The position numbers and the translations under genes are program-made. A model generated the notes under the pieces. That model saw nothing but the letters and a program-made list of their open reading frames with translations, had not been told where the DNA came from and searched no databases. 38,184 nt of DNA from a virus. Positions 20,804 to 29,378 of the stretch are shown piece by piece; within the stretch, counting starts at the first letter, position 1, and every line of letters starts with the position of its first letter. The DNA lies in the IMG/VR virus record IMGVR_UViG_3300045996_001654, positions 1 to 38,184 of that record. One strand, 5' to 3'.

Positions 20804-21133
20804 CTAGCTGCCGGTGCTGATCTTCTTCAGCATGGCCCGCACGTGGTGCAGCACGCCCTGCCGGTAGGACCGCATCACGTCGCCGTCGACCTCGAAGGTC
20901 TCGCCCTGGAACACGACCCGGTCGGTCGCCTCCAGATCCAGATCCGGCCCGCCGAAGACCTTGCCCCGGACCACCGTGCGGGCCTCGTCGCCGACGACCT
21001 CGTCGACCGTCTTCGTCGACCAGTGCACCAGGAAGTCCTGCTCGGTCGCCGCCGCCCAGTCGCGTTTGCGGTTGCCGTAGCTCGCGGCGACCAGCGGGGC
21101 GCGGACACGGGTGATCGTGTCGTGCAGCTGCAC
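20804..21133 (-). CDS. Head closure/connector-like protein, 109 aa
   Basis: GTG 21133 with AGGAGG. Pattern: TRVRAPLVAASYGNRKRDW, then beta strands (DFLVHWSTKTVDEVV, RVVFQGETFEVDGDV), the usual look of small head-tail stopper proteins. It ends with TAG 20804-20806, after which the same frame stays open for 34 further codons. Confidence 0.6.
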   Translation of the reverse strand: MQLHDTITRVRAPLVAASYGNRKRDWAAATEQDFLVHWSTKTVDEVVGDEARTVVRGKVFGGPDLDLEATDRVVFQGETFEVDGDVMRSYRQGVLHHVRAMLKKISTGS

Positions 21134-21141
21134 CGCGCCTC

Positions 21142-22437
21142 CTAGGGTCGGGCCGTGGTGCCGGCCAGCGGGCGGGTGGTGACCGTCGACGACGGGCGGG
21201 CCGTCGTGCCGGTGCTCGGCCGCAACGTCACCTTCGACACGGTCAGGCCGACGCCGTTCGCGGCGGCAACCAGTGCGCCCAGCGTCGCCGCCGCCATGCC
21301 GGAGCGGGCCACCTCGCCAACCGCCGCCGCCGTCAGGGCGCCGAGGTTGGCTGCGGCCGGGCCGGACGTGGTGCGGGAACCGCCCGCAGTGGCCGTAAGC
21401 GCACCCAGGGTGATGGTGGTGGTGCCGGGGACCGTGCGGAAGCCGGCGGCGGTCGCGGTCAGCGCGCCGAGTGTGGTGGCCGTGGCACCGGACGCCTGCC
21501 GGACCCCGGCCGCCGTGGCAGTCAGGCCAGCCAGGGTGGCCGCCGCGGTGCCGGTGACGTCGGTGGTGCCGGCCGTTACCGTGCCCGCGCCAGTGGCGGA
21601 CAGGCCGCCCAGGTCCGCGGTGGCGGTCGCGGTGACCGACCGGACACCGACTGCGGTTGCGGTCAGTCCGCCGAGGTTGGTGGTGGTCGCGCCGAGCGAG
21701 GACCGGACACCCAGCGCGGTGGCGGTGAGGCCGCCGAGGTTGGCGGCCGCGGTGCCGGACACGGCCCCGCCGGACGGGGCGATGTTGAAGCTGTCGACCT
21801 CGGCGAAGTTCGTCGTACCGTCGCCGCGGTGCGACTCGAAGAACAGCTGCATGTCGCTGTTGATCAGCCACGTCGGGGGCTGCTCCAGCGTCCGCCGGAC
21901 CGTCCACGTCAGGCCGTCCGGGGCGGTCTCGTACAGCAGCTGGCCGGACGCCATCCGCAGCCGGAACCAGGCGTGTGCGACCGGGTCGTACGGGATCGCC
22001 ACGGTGTTCGCGTCGGAGAAGCTGACCCAGTTGATGAAGCTGAGCGTGTTGTTGACGACGTCGATGATGACGCCGACGTCGGTGCCGGGGACCGCGGTGT
22101 TCTGCTTCGCCGACTGCACGAAGAACGCGAAGTAGCAGTCGAACGTTCCGCCGTTCAACGCCGGCGGCCACCACCGGGCGAACACCTGATCGAACGAATA
22201 CTTCGCCTGGGTAGCCAGGCCGGAGTAGCTGGTTGTCGTCGGCACCCGCGCCCGGCCGCCGACCTCAGCGACAGCGCCGTACGAGTTCGGCCACTTCACC
22301 CAGTCGAAGCTGTTGTCGTCGAAGTCGTCGGTGTGGCTCGACGCATACGGGCCGGTCAGGAACTCCTCGGTGAGCAGGTCGCCGACCAGCCCCGCACCCC
22401 GGCCGTACCCGCGACGTTCAGAGACCCCGGAAATCAC
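21142..22437 (-). CDS. Lectin-like structural protein with eight 21-residue repeats
   Basis: ATG 22437; 431 residues. The N-terminal half (about 35-225) is beta-rich with a jelly-roll look (DDFDDNSFDWVKWPNSYG; FARWWPPALNGGTFDCYFAF; FRLRMASGQLLYE), resembling concanavalin A-type domains that bind glycans. Residues about 228-400 are eight near-tandem repeats of about 21 residues with the core LGxLTATAxGxR, and the C-terminus has a repeated TGTTARP. It lies among head-joining genes, so it may be a head fibre or decoration protein instead of a tail fibre. Confidence 0.65.
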   Translation of the reverse strand: MISGVSERRGYGRGAGLVGDLLTEEFLTGPYASSHTDDFDDNSFDWVKWPNSYGAVAEVGGRARVPTTTSYSGLATQAKYSFDQVFARWWPPALNGGTFDCYFAFFVQSAKQNTAVPGTDVGVIIDVVNNTLSFINWVSFSDANTVAIPYDPVAHAWFRLRMASGQLLYETAPDGLTWTVRRTLEQPPTWLINSDMQLFFESHRGDGTTNFAEVDSFNIAPSGGAVSGTAAANLGGLTATALGVRSSLGATTTNLGGLTATAVGVRSVTATATADLGGLSATGAGTVTAGTTDVTGTAAATLAGLTATAAGVRQASGATATTLGALTATAAGFRTVPGTTTITLGALTATAGGSRTTSGPAAANLGALTAAAVGEVARSGMAAATLGALVAAANGVGLTVSKVTLRPSTGTTARPSSTVTTRPLAGTTARP

Positions 22438-22446
22438 GGCGCCTCC

Positions 22447-23232
22447 TCAGCCCTGGGCGATCGAATACCCGCCGAGCACGTTCGGCGCCGTCGTGCCCTG
22501 CGGCAGCCACATCAACTCCAGGCAGGAGTCGTTCCCGACTACCTCCAGGTCAGTCTCCGGGTATCCGAGGTTCGCGCTGGCCCCGACGGCCAGGATGTTG
22601 ATCGGGCAGATGACGCGGCGCAGGACCGCATTGAGTTTGCCCGTGGTGGCCGTGGTCAGCTGCACGCTGGTCACCGACCGGACACCGTAATCGCCGGAGG
22701 CCAGCGACACCGGCAGGGCCCGGCCGGCTGGCGCCGACGCCGGGAACTGGCCTACCGACGTCGTGCCCGCGGCGTTGCCCTGGTCGGTGTAGTTGATGGT
22801 GATGTTGCCGGTTTGCGTGGCGCCCAGCGCGGTCTCCACCTCGAGCCACAGCTCCATGTCGGTGTAGCTGGTGGCCCGGGTCGGCAGGGTCACCGCGCCC
22901 ATCGACTGCGAGGTGTTCACCGCCGCGTCGACACCCCACTGCGCGATCCGGTCGCACAGCATCAAGGTGCCCGGGGCGTTACCGCCCGCGTCGAAAGCCG
23001 CCAGGTAGCTGGTGTTCGACGGGGCGGGGATCGGCAGCGCGCCGGTCGACGCCGACGTCAGCGCCACGCCTGAGCCGTTCGCCGGTCCTGCGGCGCCCGC
23101 GGCTGGGTTGCCGAACGCGCGCCACAGCGACGCGTACGCGCCGGCGACGGTCGTGACGCCGCCCTTGTAGAACCGCATGCGTTGGCTGGCCGCCATCGCG
23201 GCGATCAGGCCGTCGCGGGTAGTGATCGCCAT
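22447..23232 (-). CDS. Structural protein, 261 aa (likely virion surface or tail part)
   Basis: ATG 23232 gives 261 residues, mostly beta-rich with Ala/Gly/Thr, e.g. YKGGVTTVAGAYASLWRAF and PSNTSYLAAFDAGGNAPGTL. It belongs to a block of beta-rich structural proteins between the connector and the lectin-like protein. A virion structural role is probable from context; the exact protein is not recognised. Confidence 0.6.
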   Translation of the reverse strand: MAITTRDGLIAAMAASQRMRFYKGGVTTVAGAYASLWRAFGNPAAGAAGPANGSGVALTSASTGALPIPAPSNTSYLAAFDAGGNAPGTLMLCDRIAQWGVDAAVNTSQSMGAVTLPTRATSYTDMELWLEVETALGATQTGNITINYTDQGNAAGTTSVGQFPASAPAGRALPVSLASGDYGVRSVTSVQLTTATTGKLNAVLRRVICPINILAVGASANLGYPETDLEVVGNDSCLELMWLPQGTTAPNVLGGYSIAQG

Positions 23233-23234
23233 GA

Positions 23235-23636
23235 TCAGGCGGCCGTGGGGATCGCGAGGTCGATATCGCCCGTGGGCAGGGTGAACGTGTCGCCCGTGGT
23301 GACGGCGTTGGCCGTGATCGTGCCGGAGAACAGGAACGTCCCCGACGTCGACGCCGACCATGCCGACCAGTGCGTGTAGTCCTCCGTGCCACCGACGCCG
23401 GTCCACACCACCGGCGCCGTGTTCGAGATCGTCGAGCTGCCGGCCGAGTTCGCCGCGACCGTCCCGAACGTCGCCGAGGTCCGGTCGGTCTCCACCGCCA
23501 CGTTCGCAGTCCCGGCCGCGCCCGGGTCGCCGACGTGCAACTGCACGAAGCAGCCGGCCGGCGGTGTCCATGCGGTGGCCCGGCAGAGCAGGTTCAGGAT
23601 GCTGTTCGCCGTGCTCGGCGCGAATCCGACAGCCAT
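23235..23636 (-). CDS. Phage structural protein, head decoration or fibre-like
   Basis: ATG 23636 gives 133 residues. The pattern SILNLLCRATAWTPPAGCFV, QLHVGDPGAAGTANVA, then THWSAWSASTSGTFLFSG is a recurring actinophage structural family. It is beta-rich, with a conserved HxGDPGxxGT element. Adjacent structural genes support a virion location. Confidence 0.7.
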   Translation of the reverse strand: MAVGFAPSTANSILNLLCRATAWTPPAGCFVQLHVGDPGAAGTANVAVETDRTSATFGTVAANSAGSSTISNTAPVVWTGVGGTEDYTHWSAWSASTSGTFLFSGTITANAVTTGDTFTLPTGDIDLAIPTAA

Positions 23637-23646
23637 GGGGTGCCTT

Positions 23647-24183
23647 TCAGGCGATCAGGGCGCCGCGGTAGCCGGCGGCGAGGGCAGCGGCGGACGGGGT
23701 GAGCTGGACGCCGCCGCCGGTCGTGGCGTACCGGACGGCCCAGTCGTCGATGGTTTCGGAGATGAGCGCGCCGACGGGGATCTCGTACGCCTGGGCGGCC
23801 ATCTCCAGGACCGCGCCGCGCACGTCGTCGGTCGCGGTGGTGTAGCCGTAGGTCAGGTCGACGCCGAGTTCGTCGGGTGGCCAGGCGTGGACGTAGCCGA
23901 ACCCGGCGGCCCGGTACAGGACGCCGTTGCGCAGCGTCCAGCCGGTGATGACCGCACCGTTGACCCGGACTTCGGATACGGCGGTGACGGGCCGGTACGG
24001 CAGGACGATGGTGGTGCTGCCGTCGAGGGTGTCGGTGTAGGTGACGTTCGTCGGCGACCACGCCGTTTCGGCCTCACGGGCGAACCGGGCCGACGCCGAC
24101 TCCAGCACCAGCGTCGCCGTGGCCGTGTCGAGGTCCTTCTGCAGGTAGGAGGCCAGCTCAGGCACCGATGCGTACAGCGCCAT
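23647..24183 (-). CDS. Head-tail connector (gp6-type adaptor)
   Basis: ATG 24183 gives 178 residues. It starts with YASVPELASYLQKDLDTATA and continues with a beta region (TTIVLPYRPVTAVSEVRVNG) and a helix (VRGAVLEMAAQAYEI), the typical organisation of HK97 gp6-like connectors that join the portal to the tail. Its place just downstream of the capsid genes agrees. Confidence 0.75.
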   Translation of the reverse strand: MALYASVPELASYLQKDLDTATATLVLESASARFAREAETAWSPTNVTYTDTLDGSTTIVLPYRPVTAVSEVRVNGAVITGWTLRNGVLYRAAGFGYVHAWPPDELGVDLTYGYTTATDDVRGAVLEMAAQAYEIPVGALISETIDDWAVRYATTGGGVQLTPSAAALAAGYRGALIA

Positions 24184-24210
24184 TACTGGCCCCCGTCCTG
24201 TGTCGGTCGA

Positions 24211-24849
24211 TCAGCGGGTGGTGGCGTTCTTGCCGACGTCCTCCGGCGGAACCCCGGGCGGGGTCTGCTGGTAGCCGCCCGGCGTGCGGTACATGTCCGT
24301 CGTGTAGATCGGACCCGGGGTGGGCGGCGGCGGGATCTCACCGCGGGCGATCTGCCCCAGCGTCTCGTCGTCGATGCCCATCTTGTCGACGAACTCCCGG
24401 GTCAGCGACGGGGCCTTCGCCTGCGCCGCCGCCAGCAGCTTGTCGCCACCGGCGTCCGGGGACACCCCCGGGGTGACCTCGGCCGGGATCCGCTTCGGGT
24501 CGACACCCGGGACGACCGAACCGGTCGCCTCCAGGACTTCCTCGCCGTGGGTGCCCTTCAGGCCGCCGCGGTCCTCACCGAACGACTGCCCGGTGCGCGG
24601 GTCGACCGGCACGTCCGACGCGGTCGTCGAGAACGGCGCCGACTGGCCCTCGGTCACGACGACGTCGCCACGAACCTGCGTCGAGGTGCTCTGCGACGCG
24701 TCACCGGCGACAGCCTGCTGGCCCTCGGCCGGCGCGGACGCGGCCTGCGCCTGCCGGGAGGTGGTCGCCTTCGCGGGCGTGGCCGAAGAGGCCGCCTTCG
24801 CCTCCGTGGCGGCCGCAGCCGCCTGACCCTTGCTCGTGCTCTCTGCCAT
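24211..24849 (-). CDS. Low-complexity structural/decoration protein, 212 aa
   Basis: ATG 24849 gives 212 residues. The N-terminal third is an Ala/Ser/Thr/Gln-rich disordered region, the rest is Gly/Pro/Glu-rich with only a short helix (PSLTREFVDKMGIDDETLG). It lies directly after the capsid gene. It may be a small capsid-associated protein, but no homology can be stated. Confidence 0.6.
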   Translation of the reverse strand: MAESTSKGQAAAAATEAKAASSATPAKATTSRQAQAASAPAEGQQAVAGDASQSTSTQVRGDVVVTEGQSAPFSTTASDVPVDPRTGQSFGEDRGGLKGTHGEEVLEATGSVVPGVDPKRIPAEVTPGVSPDAGGDKLLAAAQAKAPSLTREFVDKMGIDDETLGQIARGEIPPPPTPGPIYTTDMYRTPGGYQQTPPGVPPEDVGKNATTR

Positions 24850-24879
24850 GTCTTTCCTTCCTGGCTAAGCGAATTGGGG

Positions 24880-26334
24880 CTACGTGGTCAGGGTCAGGAC
24901 ACGGAAGGCGCCGGCGACTGACACATCGGCTCCAGTCCTCCAATACGCATACCATCCGCCCTGCCCCGTTGGCCTGCGGTTCGCCCCCAGGACGATCGGG
25001 TCGTAGACGACCGACATGCCGATCCGGTCGACGATGAAGTACTGGCGCATGTCACCGAACGCCAGGACCTTCGCCGCGTTGGCGTACGTGCCGGTGACGC
25101 TGGTCGACTCCATGAACGGGTAGCCGAGCAGCGTCGGGCCGTTCGGGCCGTCCTGCACGATCGACGTGGTCGAGCCGGTGAAGCTGGGCACGTTGCGCAG
25201 GGTGTTGATGGCGGTCATGTTCGCCACCCACGCCAGGCGGGCGCCCGGGCCCCGCCAGCGGGCCGGCAGGGCTGCCAGCATGCTGTACACCGACGCGGCG
25301 GTCGGGCCGGACGCGGCGGTACCGGCGGCCGCGGCCAGGGTCGTGCCGCGGGTGATCAGGCCGTAGGGCTGGCCCGAGCCGGTGCCGATCGCGAACGCCG
25401 CCTCCTCGAGGCGGTCCTTGGCGTCGGTGAGCAGCGTCGGCAGCTCCTGCGCCAGGTCGGAGTCGCCGAGGACCTCGTAGGAGCCGAACAGGTACGCGTC
25501 GGCCTTCTGCGGGGTGATCTTCAGCTGACCGAAGGTCGGGGACGCGTCCGCGGCCTCGATGCCTTCCGCCGTCCACTCCGCGCTGACGCCTGCGGTGGTG
25601 ACGCCGTTCCAGTCGTTCGTGGCGGTGGTCTTGATCGTGGCGAGCTGACGGTACGGGTTCGCCGACCCGTTGTTCGTCAGGATGATCGTCGGGTCCAGCG
25701 TGAACGGAACCAGGTACCCGCCGTTGGCCGGGGTCAGCGACAGCGCCGCACGCGAGCTGAATCCGGTCGGGTTAGTCATGTACTGCTGGAACGCCTCGAG
25801 GTACTCCGGCGTCGAGGTCTGCAGGATGTGCTCGGCGACGGCGGTGCCGAAGCGCGGGCCCATCTTCTCGACCATGCGGGTGACGTGCTCCGCGCCGTCG
25901 TGCTCGAGCTGCCAGTGATCCGAGCGGGTCGCGTACTTCTCGATCGCGGCCAGGCCCCGGGCCCGCAGGTCGGCCGGGCGCACCATGCCGTTGCGCACCG
26001 ACTCCATGTCGGCGTACGGGTCCAGGTTCCGCTTGATGTGCACGTCGGGGCCGGCGGCGCGGGTGACGGTGTCGGTGCCCGCCTCCTCGCGGTTGCCCTC
26101 GTTCGCCGCGGCGCGGGTGACGCGGGCGATGCGCTCCTCGCGCTCAGCCAGCGGCTTGAGTTCCTCGGCCAGCATGTCGGCTTCGGCAAGCAGGTCGTCG
26201 AGCCGCGTCGCCGCAGCCTCGTCGGCCTCACCCTTGGCGTCGAGCGCCTCCAGGACGCCCAGGTCGGACCGGATGGCCTGCATCCGGGTGCGGATCTCGT
26301 CCGCGCGCTTCAGACCCATGAGGGTCACTCCCAT
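24880..26334 (-). CDS. Major capsid protein, HK97 fold
   Basis: ATG 26334 overlaps the protease gene by 10 bases (alternative ATG 26319 avoids the overlap). The N-terminal ~110 residues are a charged coiled coil, the scaffold-like delta domain expected to be removed by the protease. The core shows NGGYLVPFTLDPTIIL and RQLATIKTTATNDW, then the typical FGSYEVLGDSDLAQELPTLL and ALPARWRGPGARLAWVANM, with strong resemblance to HK97-type capsids. Confidence 0.9.
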   Translation of the reverse strand: MGVTLMGLKRADEIRTRMQAIRSDLGVLEALDAKGEADEAAATRLDDLLAEADMLAEELKPLAEREERIARVTRAAANEGNREEAGTDTVTRAAGPDVHIKRNLDPYADMESVRNGMVRPADLRARGLAAIEKYATRSDHWQLEHDGAEHVTRMVEKMGPRFGTAVAEHILQTSTPEYLEAFQQYMTNPTGFSSRAALSLTPANGGYLVPFTLDPTIILTNNGSANPYRQLATIKTTATNDWNGVTTAGVSAEWTAEGIEAADASPTFGQLKITPQKADAYLFGSYEVLGDSDLAQELPTLLTDAKDRLEEAAFAIGTGSGQPYGLITRGTTLAAAAGTAASGPTAASVYSMLAALPARWRGPGARLAWVANMTAINTLRNVPSFTGSTTSIVQDGPNGPTLLGYPFMESTSVTGTYANAAKVLAFGDMRQYFIVDRIGMSVVYDPIVLGANRRPTGQGGWYAYWRTGADVSVAGAFRVLTLTT

Positions 26335-27119
26335 CCTCGTGCGATTCGAGCCGCGCGGATGCGCATGCTCAGGGGGATGGACCGGGAGTGGCGCGGGGCC
26401 GGGTCGTCGGTCACAGGCACGGCGTCGTCCGGTTCGACCGGAGTGCCGTCATTGCCCACCCGTTCCGGGTCCACCTCGTCGCCGAGGGGAGTGGCCAGGT
26501 GGTCGAGCTGGTCGAGCAGGGCCGAGCGGCGCTCAGCCGGGGCGGCGAGCAGGCCGGCGAGGACCTGCTGCGCGCGGATGCCGGTGATGGCGGCGCCGGC
26601 GAACGCCGGGAACGGCGTCGGACCAAACTCGCGCATCGCGACCTCCATGCGGGTCACCGTGCGGAGCTGGCCGCCGGCGCTGCGCCGGAAGCCGCCGCGG
26701 GGCGGATTCGGGTCCGAGCGGATGAAACGGCCCCCGTACGACTGGGCCTTGACCGCACCCATGCGGATCGCCTCGAGGACCTCGTCGGCGAGCTCGCTGT
26801 TGCCGTACTCCGAGATCGTCAGCACGCCGCGCTTGTCGACGCGGACTTCCTTGCTGACGCCGATCGGGACGCTGCCGCGGTCGGACGGGGTGCCGGCGAT
26901 GGTCATGCCGTGGTTGTAGACCACCGGGAAGCCGCCCTGACGGTGCGCGATGGTGCGGGCGAACGCCGTCGGGTGGTTCACCTCGAAGTAGTGGCCGTCG
27001 GCGTCGATGATCTCAGCGGGCTCGCCGAAGATCGCGGCGTACGCCTCGACGGTGCGGCCGGTGCCACCGGATCGGATCCGGATGTCATCGAGCGCTACGG
27101 CGCGGATGAAGTCGGTCAT
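26325..27119 (-). CDS. HK97-type prohead protease (S78 family)
   Basis: ATG 27119 gives 264 residues. The protease domain includes VVYNHG (catalytic His70) and VKAQSYGGRF (catalytic Ser127), with VEAYAAIFGEP at the start, the standard S78 pattern. It would process the capsid delta domain. The C-terminal 60 residues are acidic and then basic and may help it enter the prohead. Confidence 0.85.
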   Translation of the reverse strand: MTDFIRAVALDDIRIRSGGTGRTVEAYAAIFGEPAEIIDADGHYFEVNHPTAFARTIAHRQGGFPVVYNHGMTIAGTPSDRGSVPIGVSKEVRVDKRGVLTISEYGNSELADEVLEAIRMGAVKAQSYGGRFIRSDPNPPRGGFRRSAGGQLRTVTRMEVAMREFGPTPFPAFAGAAITGIRAQQVLAGLLAAPAERRSALLDQLDHLATPLGDEVDPERVGNDGTPVEPDDAVPVTDDPAPRHSRSIPLSMRIRAARIARGWE

Positions 27120-27808
27120 TTCATTCCTCCAGCCGTGCCGATGAGATTGTCGACAGCCTTGATGATCTTGTTGGCGGTTGCGGGCGAACCCACGTAGAAC
27201 GGCTCACGCAGCGCGTCGGCGTTGCCCGGTGCCGGGTCGATCGCCAGCGACCACGACCCGCCCGGGCCCAGGTCGGCGCCGCCGACGGAGTAGTCGTCGC
27301 CCTCGTCGCGCATCAGCTTCCAGTGCACGTCGCCCCAGGCAGAGCCGGGCACGGTGCCCTCGGCGATGTCCGCCTCGGGGCTGGGCCACTGGTCGGCCGG
27401 CCGGTCCTCTTTGTGGGCCTGGCGCAGCTCGGCGCGGAACTCGGCGACGTTGGCCTTGCCGTCGGTCACCGCCTTGGCGACGACGTCGCGCAGACCGCGG
27501 GCGCCGACGGTGTCCAGCTCGACGGTGCGGCCCTTGTTGCCGGCCTGCCACTTGCGGGTGTCCTCCGGGTTGACCACGCCCAGCCGCAGCTTGGTGCCGT
27601 CCGGGCCGTCGATGCGGGCCATCACCACGGTCTGGTCACCGGCCTGGTCGTGGATGCGGGCACTGCCGGCGAACGTCTCACCCGCGGCGAGTTCGATGCG
27701 GCCGGCCAGCTTCAGTGGGTCGCCGGCGGGGCCGGGGATGCCGTCGGACCACTGGCCGTCCGGGTCGCGCTTCTGCGCTGGGTTGAAGGCGCGGGAACGG
27801 TCGGCGCT
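27116..27808 (-). CDS. Downstream domain reachable by -1 frameshift from portal
   Basis: A 230-residue frame in which no ATG, GTG or TTG occurs before GTG 27628, yet codons upstream of that GTG already look coding (DPDGQWSDG; KLAGRIELAAGETFAGS). It is joined to the portal at CCCAAAA, 27808-27814, in the -1 frame. Residues after 60 are charged and helical with AEFRAELRQAHKEDRP. It resembles small minor head proteins with an RDPDGQW start, found next to portals in actinophages. A separate start at 27628 cannot be excluded. Confidence 0.6.
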   Translation of the reverse strand, partial: SADRSRAFNPAQKRDPDGQWSDGIPGPAGDPLKLAGRIELAAGETFAGSARIHDQAGDQTVVMARIDGPDGTKLRLGVVNPEDTRKWQAGNKGRTVELDTVGARGLRDVVAKAVTDGKANVAEFRAELRQAHKEDRPADQWPSPEADIAEGTVPGSAWGDVHWKLMRDEGDDYSVGGADLGPGGSWSLAIDPAPGNADALREPFYVGSPATANKIIKAVDNLIGTAGGMK

Positions 27809-29157
27809 TTTGGGTCGGCACCACCTGCCGTCGTCCCGGGCGGCTGCAGCTGCACGCTGACCAGACCGGAGTGCACCAGCAGTGTCGTGTCCTCGGCCTC
27901 GACCGCGCGGGCCGCAGAGTCGGGGGTGAAGCCGTCGCGGACGTACGCCACGATCGTCTGCGCCTTGATCAGCTCGATTTCGGCGGCGTCCTTGCGGTCC
28001 TCTTGCAGGAAGCTGATCTCCGACTTGTCGTACCAGAGCTCGGAGTCGACCTCACCGGTGCGCGGGTCCGTCGGCGCCTCGACGATCGTGGCCAGCGCGG
28101 CGAACATCGACGACCACAGCGGGTACAGGGTGCGGTCAGCGACCAGCCGGCACGCCGCCCGGAAGTTCCCCGCGTTCAGCGACGAACCGGACAGGCCCTC
28201 CGACAGGGCCGCCACGACCGGGTGCACGCCCGACGCCGCGGCGATGCGGGTCTCACCGGCACCCTGGGTGGCCTTGAAGTCCAGCTGATGGAGATCCTTG
28301 CCGACCACATGCGGGGTGGCGCCCTGCAGGGCCAGGGTGCGGTAGGCGTTGTTCGCGCCGACGTGCGAGGCGTTGATCGTCTGCATCATCTGCAGCATCT
28401 GGTCACGCTTGATCGTCGGGTCGAGCTGGAGGAACAGCTGCGGCGTCGCGCCGTTCTCGAAGAACTTGCCCTTGTGGATCGTCGCGCCCAGGTCGGAGTC
28501 GACCTCGCGCAGGGCAGCGGTCGGCCAAGGGATCCCGCGGTACGCGGCGAGGGGGTCGGGGATGGGCGCCCACACGGCGACCTCGTCGGCGAGCAGGATC
28601 TGCGGCTCCCGGCCGGAGCCCTTGCCGCCCGGGTGGTACATGACGCCGAGGAAGTCCGCATCCAGGGCGAACTGGGCGTCGGCGTCCGGGTCGTCGTACG
28701 AGCCCAGGATCATCGTCACCCAGTCGGGCCGCATCCGCAGCAGCCGGTCCGGGCGCTCCCGGCGGCGGCCGACGAACGCCGTACCACCGAACGCCGCGTC
28801 CAGCTCCATCTTCGCGGCCAGGGACGCGAACGTGCCGCCCGGCCACGGGTTCTCCAGCACCGACAGCTCGCGCGTGCCGAACAGGTCACCGCGGCGGCCG
28901 TTACGCAGCCGGCGCCACACCGGCCGGGCCTGGCTGATCAGCGCCATCCGGGTGAGTTCGCAGGAGGCGACGACGGCGTTGCCCTTGAAGCCGCGGGTGA
29001 CCAGGGCAGCGAAGTCGCCGGAGATGCCCTCGTGGCCGGGCTCCCACGCCGACAGGATGCTGTTCCAGTACTGGTTGCCCTGGAACAGGTGGTAATCGTC
29101 GTGGCGTTCCGCCTGAACGCCCAGCGAGCGGGTGACGGCGCGCAGCAGGTTCGTCAC
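27712..29157 (-). CDS. Portal protein
   Basis: GTG 29157 overlaps the preceding stop (GTGA). The 481 residues include FQGNQYWNSILSAWEPGHEG, SLAAKMELDAAFGGTAFVGR, PDWVTMILGSYDDPDADAQF, and a C-terminal helix with ALSEGLSGSSLNAGNFRAAC, all typical of HK97-type portals. In the zero frame the last 31 residues are low-complexity (PSTQRRSATRTASG), which looks like out-of-frame sequence after the slippery site. The -1 product would be 680 residues. Confidence 0.85.
   Translation of the reverse strand: MTNLLRAVTRSLGVQAERHDDYHLFQGNQYWNSILSAWEPGHEGISGDFAALVTRGFKGNAVVASCELTRMALISQARPVWRRLRNGRRGDLFGTRELSVLENPWPGGTFASLAAKMELDAAFGGTAFVGRRRERPDRLLRMRPDWVTMILGSYDDPDADAQFALDADFLGVMYHPGGKGSGREPQILLADEVAVWAPIPDPLAAYRGIPWPTAALREVDSDLGATIHKGKFFENGATPQLFLQLDPTIKRDQMLQMMQTINASHVGANNAYRTLALQGATPHVVGKDLHQLDFKATQGAGETRIAAASGVHPVVAALSEGLSGSSLNAGNFRAACRLVADRTLYPLWSSMFAALATIVEAPTDPRTGEVDSELWYDKSEISFLQEDRKDAAEIELIKAQTIVAYVRDGFTPDSAARAVEAEDTTLLVHSGLVSVQLQPPGTTAGGADPKAPTVPAPSTQRRSATRTASGPTASPAPPATH
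27808..27814 (-). promoter_or_regulatory. Candidate -1 frameshift site CCCAAAA in portal gene
   Basis: On the minus strand C CCA AAA lies in the zero frame (codons CCA AAA, after GAC). The X XXY YYZ form is satisfied, and A-runs are rare in this high-GC genome. Slipping back one base enters the open frame that ends at 27116. Confidence 0.7.
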
Positions 29158-29378
29158 CGGTACCGCACCCCCGCCTGGTCGTTGTCGTAGGGCAACGGTT
29201 CGTCGACGCTGTACAGCAGGACGAAGTAAGCGACCATGCCGACACCCGCTGCGATCAGGGCCCAGCCTAGGCCCAGCACCAACCACAGACCGGAACTGAT
29301 CAGCAGCAGGCCGGCGAAGTAGCCGGACCGGGCCCGCGCCGCCCGGGTAATCCGGCGCGGCCGCCGGGACTTAGACAT
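29154..29378 (-). CDS. Small two-helix membrane protein, 74 aa
   Basis: ATG 29378, overlapping the upstream stop (ATGTCTAA). A basic N-terminus (KSRRPRRITR) is followed by two hydrophobic helices at about residues 20-38 and 39-57 and an acidic end. It is a membrane protein inside the head gene module, an unusual place. An extended start at ATG 29402 is possible. Function unknown. Confidence 0.55.
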   Translation of the reverse strand: MSKSRRPRRITRAARARSGYFAGLLLISSGLWLVLGLGWALIAAGVGMVAYFVLLYSVDEPLPYDNDQAGVRYR

